Counted from the first letter of the stretch, positions 54,443-63,956 are shown. The stretch is 64,000 bases of DNA from Myxococcales bacterium (GCA_016793465.1 JAEUJW010000040.1:310001-374000), one strand, 5' to 3'. The notes: a model not told the origin generated them from the sequence alone. A program made the numbers and translations.

Positions 54443-55800
54443 GCGCCCACGTCGCCGTCCTCGACGACGAACCCCGCATGACCGAGGTCATGGCCATGCT
54501 CCTGCGCCGCGACGGCCACGACGTCACCACGTTCACCGACCCGCAGGCCTGCATCACCGCCCTCGGCGAGCGCAGCTTCGACCTGCTGTTCACCGATTTA
54601 AAGATGCCCGGCAGCGACGGCCTCGCAGTTTTAAACCACGCCAGGCGCCTCGCCCCCGACATGCCGGTCGTGCTGATGACCGCCCACGCCAGCGTCGCCA
54701 CCGCCCTCGCCGCCGTCCGCGAGGGCGCCTTCGACTACATAGAAAAACCGTTCGACAACGAGGCCTGCCTCGCGCTCACCCGCCGCGCCCTCGAGGTCAC
54801 CCGCCTCGCCCGCGACAACCGCTACATGCGCGCGCGCCTGCAGCAGCTGCACGCGCTCGACGAGGCCGTGACCGCCAGCGCCGCCATGCGCGAGGTCTTC
54901 GGGCTCGCCGAGCGGGCCGCCCGCAGCCGGGCCACCGCGCTCGTGTGGGGCGAGAGCGGCACCGGCAAGGAGCTCGTCGCCCGGGCGATCCACCGCCACA
55001 GCGACCGCGTGCAGGGCCCGTTCGTCGCCGTCAACTGCAAGGCGTTCGCCGGCGGCGTCCTCGAGAGCGAGCTGTTCGGCCACGAGAAGGGCGCCTACAC
55101 CGGCGCCGCCAGCACGCGCGCCGGCGTGTTCGAACGCGCCGACGGCGGCACCCTCCTGCTCGACGAGATCGGCGAGGTCGACCTCGAGTTCCAGGCCAAG
55201 CTCCTGCGCGTGCTCCAGACCCGCGAGGTCCTGCCCGTCGGCGGCTCGAAGCCGAGGCCCGTCGACGTCCGCCTCGTCGCCGCTACCAACCGCGACCTCC
55301 GCGCCGAGGTCGCCGCCGGCCGCTTCCGCGAGGACCTGTACTTCCGCCTCGCCGTCATCCCCATCCGCCTGCCGCCGCTGCGCGAGCGCCCCGAGGACAT
55401 CCTCCCGCTCGCCCGCCACTTCCTCGCCCGCTGGGCCCGCGAGCTCGGCCGCACGATCCACGGCTGGTCGAGCGAGGTCGAGGCCTGGCTGCTCGCCCAC
55501 CCCTGGCCCGGCAACGTCCGCGAGCTCGAGAACCTGGTCGAGCGCGCCGCCGTGCTCGCGCGCGACGAGCACATCACGCTCGCCGACCTCCTCCTCGACC
55601 ACAGCCCCGCCCCCTCGCCGCCCCCGTCCGGCGACGAGTCCCTGCCCCTGCAAGCCTTCCTCGACCGCGCCGCCGAGCGCCACATCCGCGGCGCGCTCGC
55701 CCGCCATCAAGGTCGCCGCGCCGAGGCCGCCCGCGCCCTCGGCGTCGAGCGCACCACCCTCTACCGCCTCATGAAAAAATTCATGCTCGACGCCGAGTGA
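54439..55800 (+). CDS. NtrC-family sigma-54-dependent response regulator, 453 aa
   Basis: Receiver (about 1-118; LDDEPRM, phospho-Asp in LLFTDLKMPGSDGL, FDYIEKPF), AAA+ domain (about 145-370) with Walker A GESGTGKE, the sigma-54 contact loop GAYTGA (F replaced by Y, an accepted variant), DGGTLLLDEIGE and the R-finger region, and a C-terminal Fis-type HTH (RRAEAARALGVERTTLYRLM). It starts within the kinase stop. AT-rich clusters at 54597-54603 and 54628-54635 encode DLK and VLN. Activates unidentified sigma-54 promoters. Confidence 0.95.
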   Translation: MSAHVAVLDDEPRMTEVMAMLLRRDGHDVTTFTDPQACITALGERSFDLLFTDLKMPGSDGLAVLNHARRLAPDMPVVLMTAHASVATALAAVREGAFDYIEKPFDNEACLALTRRALEVTRLARDNRYMRARLQQLHALDEAVTASAAMREVFGLAERAARSRATALVWGESGTGKELVARAIHRHSDRVQGPFVAVNCKAFAGGVLESELFGHEKGAYTGAASTRAGVFERADGGTLLLDEIGEVDLEFQAKLLRVLQTREVLPVGGSKPRPVDVRLVAATNRDLRAEVAAGRFREDLYFRLAVIPIRLPPLRERPEDILPLARHFLARWARELGRTIHGWSSEVEAWLLAHPWPGNVRELENLVERAAVLARDEHITLADLLLDHSPAPSPPPSGDESLPLQAFLDRAAERHIRGALARHQGRRAEAARALGVERTTLYRLMKKFMLDAE

Positions 55801-55917
55801 CCCGCCCCGTCGAACGCCCCACCACCACACGAAATACTTCACGCTCGACGCCGCGTGACCCGCCCCCGTCGAACGCCCCACCACCACACGAAAAACTTCG
55901 TACTCGACGCCGCGCGA
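55798..55917 (+). repeat. 58/59-bp duplication derived from the NtrC gene 3' end
   Basis: The unit beginning at the NtrC stop (TGACCCGCCCC) recurs with a 58-bp period at 55856 and about 59 bp later at 55915; the last ~25 bp of each unit resemble the gene's final codons (AAATTCATGCTCGACGCCGA region). So the 3' end of the gene has been copied twice into the gap before the convergent TIGR02996 gene. Confidence 0.75.
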
Positions 55918-55924
55918 CCGCGGC

Positions 55925-56503
55925 TCAGCGCCCGCCGAAGATCCGCCGACCCCAGAACTCGACCGGGTTCGGCCGCCCCGTCACCATCGCCGTCGCCTCG
56001 CGGCTCGCCGCCGCCGTGATGCTCGCCGGCACGCTGATGCAGCGCCCGAGCCGCGCCTGCGCCTCCGCCTCCGCCCGCGTCCCGCACTGGTACACCCGCT
56101 CGCCGCACTCCCCGCACCAGCGCACGTCCGCCTCGCGCGAGCGCACCAGCGTCTCCCAGCGCATCGGGCACTCGAACGCGAACCGCACCACCGCCTCTTC
56201 TTCGATCGCCTGCCCGCAGTTGCGCAGCTGCCCCAGCCGATCGACGCAGCGCCACCACGCCGTGTCGCACGCCGCCACCAGCGCCGCCAGCCGCGCCTTC
56301 AAGCCCGCCAGCTCCGCCTCGTCCGCCCCGTCGAGCAGCGCGTCCTGCACCCGCAGCAGCTCGCCGCGCGCATCACCACGCCCCGCGAGAAATTCCCGGT
56401 ACTCCGCCAGCCCCTCGCGCCCGTACGGCGCCGCCAGCACCCGCATCAGGTACGGCCCCTCCTCCCCGTGGAGCGCCTCCGTCAGCGAGAACTCGCGCGT
56501 CAT
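55925..56503 (-). CDS. TIGR02996-domain protein with C-terminal Cys motif, 192 aa
   Basis: N-terminal domain of the TIGR02996 type (LAEYREFLAGRGDARGELLR about residues 33-52), common in large paralogous sets in myxobacteria and planctomycetes, then a helical region and a zinc-ribbon-like CGECGERVYQCGT (about 128-140) with a further Cys at GRC. No signal peptide. Its ATG overlaps the stop of the PHP-phosphoesterase gene (TGATG), so the two are coupled. Confidence 0.75.
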   Translation of the reverse strand: MTREFSLTEALHGEEGPYLMRVLAAPYGREGLAEYREFLAGRGDARGELLRVQDALLDGADEAELAGLKARLAALVAACDTAWWRCVDRLGQLRNCGQAIEEEAVVRFAFECPMRWETLVRSREADVRWCGECGERVYQCGTRAEAEAQARLGRCISVPASITAAASREATAMVTGRPNPVEFWGRRIFGGR

Positions 56504-58173
56504 CACCACAGCCTATCACCCCGCGCCCGCCGCCTGCGCACCAGCGGCAGCGCGAGCGCGAGCCACCACGCCCCCGTCCGCTGCACCCCGCACGCGCACC
56601 CCTGCTCCGCCGGCGCCTCCTGCCCCGCCTCGCTCGTCCCACCACTCGAGCTCGCCCCACCCGAGCTCGCGCCGCTCGCACCGCTCGTGCCGCTCGTGCC
56701 CTCCTCCTCCGCCCCGCTCGACGTCGGCGCCGACCCGCTCGTCGGCTCCTCGACCGGGCCCTCGCGCAGCCACAGGTGGCTCGTGATCGTGCGCGGCCCG
56801 CTGCCCACGATCACCTCCGCCCGCCAGCGATCCTCCCCCTCGCCCGGCGCGTTCGCCTCGACCGTCGCCGCGAACGGGTCGCCCTCGATCGGCGTCATCC
56901 CCAGCGGCACCCCGTTGCGCACGAACCGCACCGCGCTGCCCTCCGGCGCCCCCGTCACGGTCGCCGTGAACGTCACCGAATCCGCCGAGATCGTGTCCCC
57001 CTCGATCGCCGCGTCCGCCGTCAGCTCGACCATCGGGTCGTCCGGCCCCTGCAGCTTCACCATGGTCCGCCCCGCCCGTATCCCATTGATAATGGCCGCC
57101 ACGCTCAGCGACTCCGCGTACACCATCGTCGTCGGGTCGCCGATCGGGCTCTGGAACGCGTCGAGGTCCTGCCCCGCGCGATGATCGTCGGAGCCGCCGA
57201 TCGCCGCCACGTGCAAGCCCGTCGCGCACAGCCCGTCCCAGTACTTGATCGCGTCGTCCGTGAAGTACCCCCCGCCCTTGTCGAGCCCGGTCGTCGCCAC
57301 CTCCACCGCGCTCAGCGACGCCGGCACCTCGTGCTTCCACGCGCAGCCGATGCACACATTCCCCAGCTCGAGCACGGGGTGATTGATCGACAGCAGCGCC
57401 CCCTGCTCCGCGAACGCCGCGGCCGCCCCCGCGATCGTCACCCCCGGCTGCCCGATCTTGTGGTCGACCCACGCCGTCGCCCCGATCGCGTTCGCGTGCC
57501 CCTGATACGTCGTGTACTCCATCCCCGGCACGAGCAGCAGGTCCGGGTGCAGCTCCTGCACATAATTGAAAAATTCGAGCTGCGTCAGCGTGTTGTGATC
57601 GCTGATCTCCGCGAAGTCGAGCCCGCGCCCGCGGGCGAACTCCGCGATCTCATCGAGCGCCGGCGCCGCGTCCCCGCTCTCGCGCGAGTGCACGTGAAAG
57701 TCCCCCGCGTACCAGCGCGGCCCGCCGCCCAGGTCCACCGCCGTGTACGGCGCGCGCTCCGGCTGCGGCGCCAGCGTCGGCGCGTCGCGCAGCGTCACCA
57801 CGACGCTGTACATCGCCGGCGCCTCGACGAGCTGCGCCTTGCCCACGACCACCCGCCACTCGCCCGCCGCGATCGGCCCGGCCACGTAGCTCCGCGACGC
57901 CGCCAGGGCCCCGACCACCGCGTCCTCCGTGTTCCCGCCGCCCCACCCGCGAAACCCCGCCGCATCCTCGAGCCCCCAGTCGAGGATGTTGTCGGACGAC
58001 AGGTCGTCGTGCATCACCTCGATCTCCACGGTCCCCGCCGGCACCATGAACGGCACGAAGAAATGATCGGGCCCGTCGACGGGCACCTCGCCCATCAGCA
58101 TCACCTGCGTCTCCCCCGCAGACGCGAACGACGGAGCGAACAGCACGAACGAAGCGAGCACGGCGCGGCGCAT
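56503..58173 (-). CDS. Secreted PHP-domain phosphoesterase (CehA/McbA-like) with MYXO-CTERM-like tail, 556 aa
   Basis: Signal peptide (residues ~1-20). A beta-sandwich N-terminal region (~25-145) precedes a PHP metal-dependent hydrolase: AGDFHVHSRESGD (first metal site), EISDHNT, LSINHPVLELG and GGSDDHRAG. A C-terminal Ig-like region and a Ser/Gly/Thr linker lead to a tail with CACGVQ, a hydrophobic helix (WWLALALPLV) and RRRRARGDR: the MYXO-CTERM layout, a sorting signal for outer-membrane release or anchoring. TACCGT lies 5 nt before the ATG. Substrate unknown; CehA relatives act on carbaryl. Confidence 0.87.
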   Translation of the reverse strand: MRRAVLASFVLFAPSFASAGETQVMLMGEVPVDGPDHFFVPFMVPAGTVEIEVMHDDLSSDNILDWGLEDAAGFRGWGGGNTEDAVVGALAASRSYVAGPIAAGEWRVVVGKAQLVEAPAMYSVVVTLRDAPTLAPQPERAPYTAVDLGGGPRWYAGDFHVHSRESGDAAPALDEIAEFARGRGLDFAEISDHNTLTQLEFFNYVQELHPDLLLVPGMEYTTYQGHANAIGATAWVDHKIGQPGVTIAGAAAAFAEQGALLSINHPVLELGNVCIGCAWKHEVPASLSAVEVATTGLDKGGGYFTDDAIKYWDGLCATGLHVAAIGGSDDHRAGQDLDAFQSPIGDPTTMVYAESLSVAAIINGIRAGRTMVKLQGPDDPMVELTADAAIEGDTISADSVTFTATVTGAPEGSAVRFVRNGVPLGMTPIEGDPFAATVEANAPGEGEDRWRAEVIVGSGPRTITSHLWLREGPVEEPTSGSAPTSSGAEEEGTSGTSGASGASSGGASSSGGTSEAGQEAPAEQGCACGVQRTGAWWLALALPLVRRRRARGDRLW

Positions 58174-58250
58174 GCCCGACGGTAACAAACCTGTGCACCC
58201 CCGTCGCGTACCGCTCGCGACATCGCAGCGTTCCATGCTATGTCGAGAGC

Positions 58251-58838
58251 ATGGCGAGCGCGGCCACCAAGCTGTTCCCCATCCCCCCGGCGGACACGAT
58301 CACCGAGGACAAGGTCACCGACGGCCTCGAGCTGATCGAGGGCTCCCTCCACGAGAAGGAGACCTCCGGCGAACACGGCCGCAGCCAGGGCCGCCTGATC
58401 GCAGCGTTCTCCGGACCGTTCGATCGCCGCCCGGGAGGCCGCAACCCCGGCGGCTGGTGGTTCGCGGTCGAGACCCTCGTCGACTTCGGCAATATTAATA
58501 AGCTCCGCTCCGACGTCGCCGGCTGGCGCCGCGAGAGGACCCCGTCGCCGCCGAGCGGGGCGATCGTCCGTGCGCTCCCCGACTGGATCTGCGAGGTCCT
58601 GTCCCCGAGCAACGCCAACAACGACCTCGTCAAGAAGCGCCGGATCTACCACCAGCACCGCGTCGGCCACTACTGGATCCTCGACCCCCTCGAGCACCGC
58701 CTCGAGGTCTACCGCTGGCACTCCGACGGCTACCTGCAGGTCCTGACCGCCGAGCGCGGCGAACGCGTGCGTGCCGAGCCCTTCGAGGCGCTCGAGCTGC
58801 AGGTCGGCGTCCTCTTCGGCGACGACCCCGACGAGTGA
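58251..58838 (+). CDS. Uma2-family (PD-(D/E)XK nuclease fold) protein, 195 aa
   Basis: Matches the Uma2/DUF820 family: ELIEGSLHEKE near residue 28, WWFAVETLVDFG, the core DWICEVLSPSNANNDLVKKR (about 111-130, catalytic Asp/Glu plus Lys), and YWILDPLEHRLEVYR. These are scattered in multiple copies in many bacteria with unknown biological roles, likely nucleases. It stands alone. An AT-rich run at 58491-58501 encodes NINK. Confidence 0.88.
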   Translation: MASAATKLFPIPPADTITEDKVTDGLELIEGSLHEKETSGEHGRSQGRLIAAFSGPFDRRPGGRNPGGWWFAVETLVDFGNINKLRSDVAGWRRERTPSPPSGAIVRALPDWICEVLSPSNANNDLVKKRRIYHQHRVGHYWILDPLEHRLEVYRWHSDGYLQVLTAERGERVRAEPFEALELQVGVLFGDDPDE

Positions 58839-58845
58839 GCTCGCC

Positions 58846-59820
58846 CTAACCCGCCTCGTCCTCGGGTCGCGGCACCCCCTCGCGTATCTTCTGCGAGAAC
58901 CCGGCCCCGTACCCCGCGGCCCGCACTTTCTCCGACACGCTCGCCTGCCCGCGCAGCTCGGCGAAGCTCACCCTCCGGTCCAGCAGCCCCACCTTATAAA
59001 GATAGTCGGGCACATGACCGGAGGCGATCATTCGCCAGTCGAACGGCAACCTCCACCCCGCCGCCCGCGCCATGCGCACCACCTGCGTCGTGCAGTTGGT
59101 CCAGAACGTGTGAAAGAACCGCGGCTCCCTCGCCAGCAGGTTGCAGTCCGCGACGTACTGCGCCAGCAGCTTCTTCCTGAACTCCGCCGTCGTGCGCAGC
59201 CGGTAGATCCGCACGTCCTCGCCGCGGACGCCAGCCCGCACCCCGAGCACGTCGCGCTCGTCCGCCGCGATCGTCACCAATTCAAACACCTTGAAGGCCC
59301 CGCGGATGCCCGACCACGGCTCGCCCCGCTCGCGCCGGACCTCGATCGAGAACGCCAGCCGCCCCTCCTCGCCGAACCCGAAGCTCATAATTAAATGGGC
59401 GATGCCCTCGATGGTCCAGTACACCGCGAACAGGTCGAGCGACTCGAGTTTATTAATGTCGTAGCTGCGCGTCTCCCAGCGCTCGAGGTGATCCTCCTCG
59501 CCGCGCCACACGAAGTTGCGCACGTCGTGCATCACCAGCCGCCCCCCGGCGATGATCCCCGTGGCCTGGCGGGCCACGTCGGGCGCCCAGTCGCGGTCGA
59601 TCTGCGGCCGCAGCGACAGCCACCACGCCTCCCACACCACCACCGCCGCCCAGAACCCGACCTGCACCGCCCACACGTCCTGCAGCAGCACCGCCGCGAG
59701 CGTGGCGGCGAGCCAGCCGAGCGCCCAGCCCGCCCCGTGCCGGCGCCGGCTGAAGAAGAACCAGCTGACCACGGCGTGAGCCGGGCCGACCACCAGCGCC
59801 GCGATCGCCGACCAGGTCAC
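58846..59820 (-). CDS. DUF4105 (Lnb N-terminal-like) membrane protein, 324 aa
   Basis: N-terminal one to two membrane helices (about 5-75), then the DUF4105/Lnb periplasmic domain with HDVRNFVWRGEEDHLERWE, IAHLIMSFGFGEEGRLAFSI, EVRRERGEPWSGIRGAFKVF and HTFWTNCTTQVVRMARAAGW (Cys-containing end motif). The family contains secreted lipase/protease-like enzymes of unknown substrate. GTG 59820 lies 1 bp after the stop of the ADP-ribosylglycohydrolase, so the two are co-transcribed. AT-rich codons at 59282, 59387-59396, 59449-59457. Confidence 0.85.
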   Translation of the reverse strand: MTWSAIAALVVGPAHAVVSWFFFSRRRHGAGWALGWLAATLAAVLLQDVWAVQVGFWAAVVVWEAWWLSLRPQIDRDWAPDVARQATGIIAGGRLVMHDVRNFVWRGEEDHLERWETRSYDINKLESLDLFAVYWTIEGIAHLIMSFGFGEEGRLAFSIEVRRERGEPWSGIRGAFKVFELVTIAADERDVLGVRAGVRGEDVRIYRLRTTAEFRKKLLAQYVADCNLLAREPRFFHTFWTNCTTQVVRMARAAGWRLPFDWRMIASGHVPDYLYKVGLLDRRVSFAELRGQASVSEKVRAAGYGAGFSQKIREGVPRPEDEAG

Positions 59821-59821
59821 G

Positions 59822-60598
59822 TCACACCCGCACGTCGTGGCGCCGACAGAACTCCTGCGTCAGCTGCAGCAGCTCCGGCGCGAGCCGCCGCGACACCTCG
59901 TCGACGATCTCCCGCGGCACGCGCTTGTAGAACGCCTGCGCCACCGCCCCGGCCATGCAGGCCAGCGTGTCGGCGTCCCCGCCGAGCGAGACCGCCAGGC
60001 GGATCGCGCTCTCGACGTCCGAGCTGTCGAGGAACGCGATGATCGCCTCCGGCACCGATCCCTGGCACGACACGTCGAACTTGTACTTCGGCCGGATCCT
60101 CTCGACCGTGCGGTCCAGGTCGTACTTGAAGCGCCCCGAGATCTCCTTGCGGATGGTCGGCTTGTCGGCCCCGTGATGCGCGAGGAACACCGCCATGGCG
60201 AGGGCTTGCGCCCCCTTGATCCCCTCCGGGTGGTCGTGCGTGACCTCGGCGCTGCGCTTCGCCTCGCCGAGGACCTCCTGCTCGCTGGGCATCGCGAACC
60301 CCACCGGCGACACCCGCATCGCCGAGCCGTTGCCGAAGCTCTGGTACGCCCCCATGTCGTCGCTCGCCAGCCACTTTTTAAACATCCCGCCGTAGCCGCG
60401 GTCGGGGTAGCGCCGCCCGTACTCCCGCAGCGTCGCCGCGTACGGCCGGCGGTTCATCAGGCAGTCCGCGACCGCGAGCGTCATCACCGTGTCGTCGGTG
60501 AAGCGGCTCCCGCTTTTAAACAGGGTGAAGTCGGTGCGCTTGATGTTGGCGCGCTCGTGCACCGACCCGATCATGTCCCCGGCGATCGCGGCGATCAT
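59822..60598 (-). CDS. ADP-ribosylglycohydrolase family protein, 258 aa
   Basis: DraG/ARH-like fold: IAGDMIGSVHE (about residues 5-15), FTDDTVMTLAVADCL (metal ligands, about 33-47), AMRVSPVGFA and the C-terminal VSLGGDADTLACMAGAVA (metal-binding GGDxD, about 205-222). It removes ADP-ribose from proteins or small molecules. Its partner is the DUF4105 protein. TACCTT lies 8 nt before the ATG. AT-rich codons encode MFKK and LFKS at 60374-60382 and 60513-60520. Confidence 0.9.
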   Translation of the reverse strand: MIAAIAGDMIGSVHERANIKRTDFTLFKSGSRFTDDTVMTLAVADCLMNRRPYAATLREYGRRYPDRGYGGMFKKWLASDDMGAYQSFGNGSAMRVSPVGFAMPSEQEVLGEAKRSAEVTHDHPEGIKGAQALAMAVFLAHHGADKPTIRKEISGRFKYDLDRTVERIRPKYKFDVSCQGSVPEAIIAFLDSSDVESAIRLAVSLGGDADTLACMAGAVAQAFYKRVPREIVDEVSRRLAPELLQLTQEFCRRHDVRV

Positions 60599-60783
60599 GG
60601 CCGTGAAGGTACACGCTTCGCGCGGGCGAGTGCGCGAATCTTCGCCGTCCTCCGCGGCCCCCACGTCCCGGTCCATGGACTCGAGTCCATCCCCCGGGCG
60701 AGACTACGGACCGCCACGCGGTCGCCTCGGCCCTGTCGCGTGGCACGGCGCTTGCTCGACGGGGCCCGAAGATGGAGGTGGAC

Positions 60784-62682
60784 ATGCATCGACGATGGAC
60801 CCACGCGTACGCCGCAGCCCTGCTGCTGGCCGCGTGTACAGGCGACGGCAGCGACGGCAGCGACGGCGCGCCGAACACCGGCGACACCACCGCGGCCGCG
60901 ACCGCCGGCGACACCGGCGACACCCCGACCGGCGGCCCCGCGAGCGCGACCGACCCGCCCGCCACAACCGGCACCGGCACCACCACCGGCGACGACACCA
61001 CCGGCGGCGCCGACTCGAGCACCGGCGAGCCCGCGGCCACCCTCGTCCCGCTCGCCCCCACCGACCGGCTCGTGCGCATCTCCATGGCCCTGCGCGGCGT
61101 ACGTCCCGCGCTCGCGGACATGCAGACCGTCGCCGACGACCCCGCCGCCCTGCCCGGCATCGTCGACGCCTACCTCGAGGACCCGCGCTTCGCCGAGACC
61201 GTCAAGGACCTCTACGCCGAGGCCCTGCAGGTCCGCGCCCAGCTCAATGCCAGCATGCTGCCGTACGTCGGCCCGCTCGCCGGCCTCGACGACCCGCGCT
61301 ACATGGCCTCGGTCCCCGAGGAGCCGCTCGAGCTGATCGCCGCGGTCGTCCGCGACCCCGCGCGCTCGTTCGCCGACATCGTCACGACCGACGAGGTCTA
61401 CGTCAACGCCGTCGGCGCCGGCGCCTGGCACGTGGCCGGCTACGACCCCGACTCCCCCGACGACTGGCAACGCGTGCACTGGTCCGACGACCGCCCGCAA
61501 GGCGGCGGCGTGCTCACCAGCTCCGCGCTGTGGCACCGCCACCGCGCCAACGGCAACAACCACCAGCGCGTGCGCGCCAACCTCGTCTCGCGCGTGTTCC
61601 TCTGCGAGGACTACCTCGCCCGCGACGTCCCCCCGTTCCCGCCCGTCGACTTCACCGACACCGAGGCCCTCTCGAGCGCCCTCCAGCAGAACCCCGGCTG
61701 CGTCAGCTGCCACCAGACCCTCGACCCCCTCGCCTCGTTCTTCTGGGGCTCCCAGTCGCGCGGCAAGGCCGGCATCGCCAACGCCTACGACGACATGGGC
61801 GAGTGCATCGCCGGCAAGGAGAAAATCTGCTTCCCCACCGAGGAGTACGTGCAGACCCAGGAGTCCCTGTGGACCAAGACCACCGGCCGCGCCCCCGGCT
61901 ACTTCGGCGCGCCCGACGTCGACGGCCACCTCGACGCCCTCGGCGAGCACCTCGCGGCCGACCCCCGCTTCTCGCAGTGCGTCGCCCGCCGCTTCTACAG
62001 CTACATGGCCCAGGTCCACCTCGACGCCGTCCCGTTCGCGCTCGTCAGCGAGCTCGACGCCGCCTTCCACGTCGACGACCGCCTCGACATCCGCGCCCTC
62101 GTCAAGGCGATCGCCCTGTCCGACGAGTTCCTCGCCTCGCACTCCGACGACCCCGCCGAGGCCGACGCTGTGATCGGCCTGAAGGTCGCGCGCCCCGAGC
62201 AGATGGAGCGCATGTTCGAGGACCTCACCGGCTTCCGCTGGCTCGGCATGCGCAACCCCGGCGACGTGCACGGCGAGTTCCGCCTGCTCAACAGCGACGC
62301 CTGGGGCTACCGCGCCATGGCCGGCGGCGTCGACGGCTACCAGGTCACCCAGCCGACCTGGACCTTCAACCCCACGCGCACGCTCGTGGTCCAGACCCTC
62401 GCCGCCGAGGCCGCCGGCTACGCGGTCGAGCGCGACTTCATGACCCCCGCGAAGGCCGAGCGCAAGCTGCTCACGCTCGTCGACGAGGGCTCCGCCGACG
62501 CCGTCGTCCGCCAGCAGATCGCCCAGCTGCACCTGCGCGTGCTCGGCGAGGCTGTCCCCGAGGACAGCCTCGAGGTCGACGAGTCGTTCGCCCTGTGGAC
62601 CGCCGTCGCCGGCGAGCCGCGCCAGAAGTGGAAGATCCTGCTGACCGCCATGCTGCAGGACAACCGGGTGGTGTTCTTCTGA
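60784..62682 (+). CDS. Lipoprotein with DUF1592/1585-type domains and one CxxCH motif, 632 aa
   Basis: Lipobox LLAAC (about residue 17), then a Thr/Gly/Asp linker to ~85. The body has helical DUF1592/DUF1585-like segments (TDRLVRISMALRGVRPALAD; DPRFAETVKDLYAEALQ; RVFLCEDYLARDVPPFP) and a central CVSCHQTLDPLASFFW, the one heme- or metal-like CxxCH. Similar proteins in planctomycetes and myxobacteria sit next to DUF1501 genes, as here. Probably extracellular redox or hydrolytic function. GGAGG lies before ATG 60784. Confidence 0.8.
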   Translation: MHRRWTHAYAAALLLAACTGDGSDGSDGAPNTGDTTAAATAGDTGDTPTGGPASATDPPATTGTGTTTGDDTTGGADSSTGEPAATLVPLAPTDRLVRISMALRGVRPALADMQTVADDPAALPGIVDAYLEDPRFAETVKDLYAEALQVRAQLNASMLPYVGPLAGLDDPRYMASVPEEPLELIAAVVRDPARSFADIVTTDEVYVNAVGAGAWHVAGYDPDSPDDWQRVHWSDDRPQGGGVLTSSALWHRHRANGNNHQRVRANLVSRVFLCEDYLARDVPPFPPVDFTDTEALSSALQQNPGCVSCHQTLDPLASFFWGSQSRGKAGIANAYDDMGECIAGKEKICFPTEEYVQTQESLWTKTTGRAPGYFGAPDVDGHLDALGEHLAADPRFSQCVARRFYSYMAQVHLDAVPFALVSELDAAFHVDDRLDIRALVKAIALSDEFLASHSDDPAEADAVIGLKVARPEQMERMFEDLTGFRWLGMRNPGDVHGEFRLLNSDAWGYRAMAGGVDGYQVTQPTWTFNPTRTLVVQTLAAEAAGYAVERDFMTPAKAERKLLTLVDEGSADAVVRQQIAQLHLRVLGEAVPEDSLEVDESFALWTAVAGEPRQKWKILLTAMLQDNRVVFF

Positions 62683-62690
62683 AAGGCCCC

Positions 62691-63956
62691 ATGCATATGC
62701 GACTCACGCGACGCTCCCTCCTCGGCGCCGGCCTGTTCGGCCTCGGCGCGCTCGCCCTGCCCCCGCGGGCCCGGGCCGCCGGCACCACCAACCTCATCGT
62801 CGTGTTCGCCCGCGGCGGCTGGGACCCCGTGTGGGCCATCGACCCCAAGGACTCGCCCGACATCGACAGCCCCGCCGACGGCGCCAAGAAGACCTTCGGC
62901 GCCGCCGAGATCCCCGCGCTCACCTCGCCGAACCGCCCGAACATCGAGCAGTTCTTCGAGGCCTGGTCCGACCAGTGCGCCGTCGTCCGCGGCATCGACG
63001 TCGGCGCCATCGCCCACTTCGGCTGCCACGTGCGCATGATGACCGGCACCCGCACCGAGCTCAGCCCCGACCTCGGCATGATGGCCGCCGTCGGCCAGAG
63101 CGCCGACCTCCCGCTGCCGTACGCCGACATCGGCGGCGGCGCCTACCCCGGCCTCTACGCCGCCCAGATGGGCCGCCTCGGCGCGCGCAACCAGGTCGTC
63201 ACCCTCCTCAACCGCAAGAAGGCCTACGACCCCGCCGCCTCGCTCGACTACGACGTGACGCCGATCCTCACGCCCACCGCCGCCGAGGCCGCGCAGGTCC
63301 AGGCCTGGGTCGACGCCCGCGCCGCCCGCCTCGCCGACTCGCGCGCGGCCCTCGGCGACAACGCCCGCCGCCTCGCCGACTACCGCGACTGCTTCGTCCG
63401 CGCCGACGACCTCCGCGCGATCCCCGAGCTCTCCAACCTCGTGCTGTCCGGCTCCGCCAACCTCGCCGGGCAGATCGACCTCGCCATCACGCTCCTCCAG
63501 GGCACATCCCGCGCGGTCTACCTCGACTCCAACCTCGAGTGGGACACCCACGACAACATCGCCGACCAGGGCCTCAACCACGACGCCCTGTTCGGCGACC
63601 TCGCCGCCCTCATGCAGAAGCTGTCCGACGCCGGCCTGCTGGCGAACACCACCGTCGTCGTCATGTCCGAGATGGGCCGCACCCCCAGGCTCAACGCCCC
63701 CGTCATGGCCGCCGGCAAGGACCACTGGCCCACCACCAGCGCCATGGTCCTCGGCGCCGGCGTCAAACCCGGCGCCTACGGCGGCACCGACGACCGCCTC
63801 AACGCCCGCAAGGTCGACCTCGCCTCCGGCCAACCCAAGGACGACGGCGTCCAGCTGCGCTACGACAACTTCGCCGCGGGCGTTCTAAAAATTGTCGGCC
63901 TCGAACCCCAGGAGTGGCTGCCCGATGTCACGCCCATGCAAGGCTTCATCGCTTAG
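62691..63956 (+). CDS. Tat-exported DUF1501-family protein, 421 aa
   Basis: Twin-arginine signal LTRRSLLGAGLFGLGALALP (residues ~5-24). DUF1501 domain of the alkaline-phosphatase superfamily: IVVFARGGWDPVWAIDP, HFGCHVRMMTGTRTELSPDLG, LEWDTHDN and VVVMSEMGRTPRLNAPVMAAG followed by KDHWPTTSAM. It pairs with the DUF1585-type gene 8 bp upstream. An AAAGG ribosome site precedes the ATG. An AT-rich run (63884-63893) encodes VLKI. The last 32 bp overlap the next gene. Confidence 0.88.
   Translation: MHMRLTRRSLLGAGLFGLGALALPPRARAAGTTNLIVVFARGGWDPVWAIDPKDSPDIDSPADGAKKTFGAAEIPALTSPNRPNIEQFFEAWSDQCAVVRGIDVGAIAHFGCHVRMMTGTRTELSPDLGMMAAVGQSADLPLPYADIGGGAYPGLYAAQMGRLGARNQVVTLLNRKKAYDPAASLDYDVTPILTPTAAEAAQVQAWVDARAARLADSRAALGDNARRLADYRDCFVRADDLRAIPELSNLVLSGSANLAGQIDLAITLLQGTSRAVYLDSNLEWDTHDNIADQGLNHDALFGDLAALMQKLSDAGLLANTTVVVMSEMGRTPRLNAPVMAAGKDHWPTTSAMVLGAGVKPGAYGGTDDRLNARKVDLASGQPKDDGVQLRYDNFAAGVLKIVGLEPQEWLPDVTPMQGFIA

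Noticed and set aside
55839..56270. A minus-strand frame extending the TIGR02996 region with Trp-rich residues (KFFVWWWG)
   Set aside because: It is a different frame of the real gene running into the 58-bp duplication.
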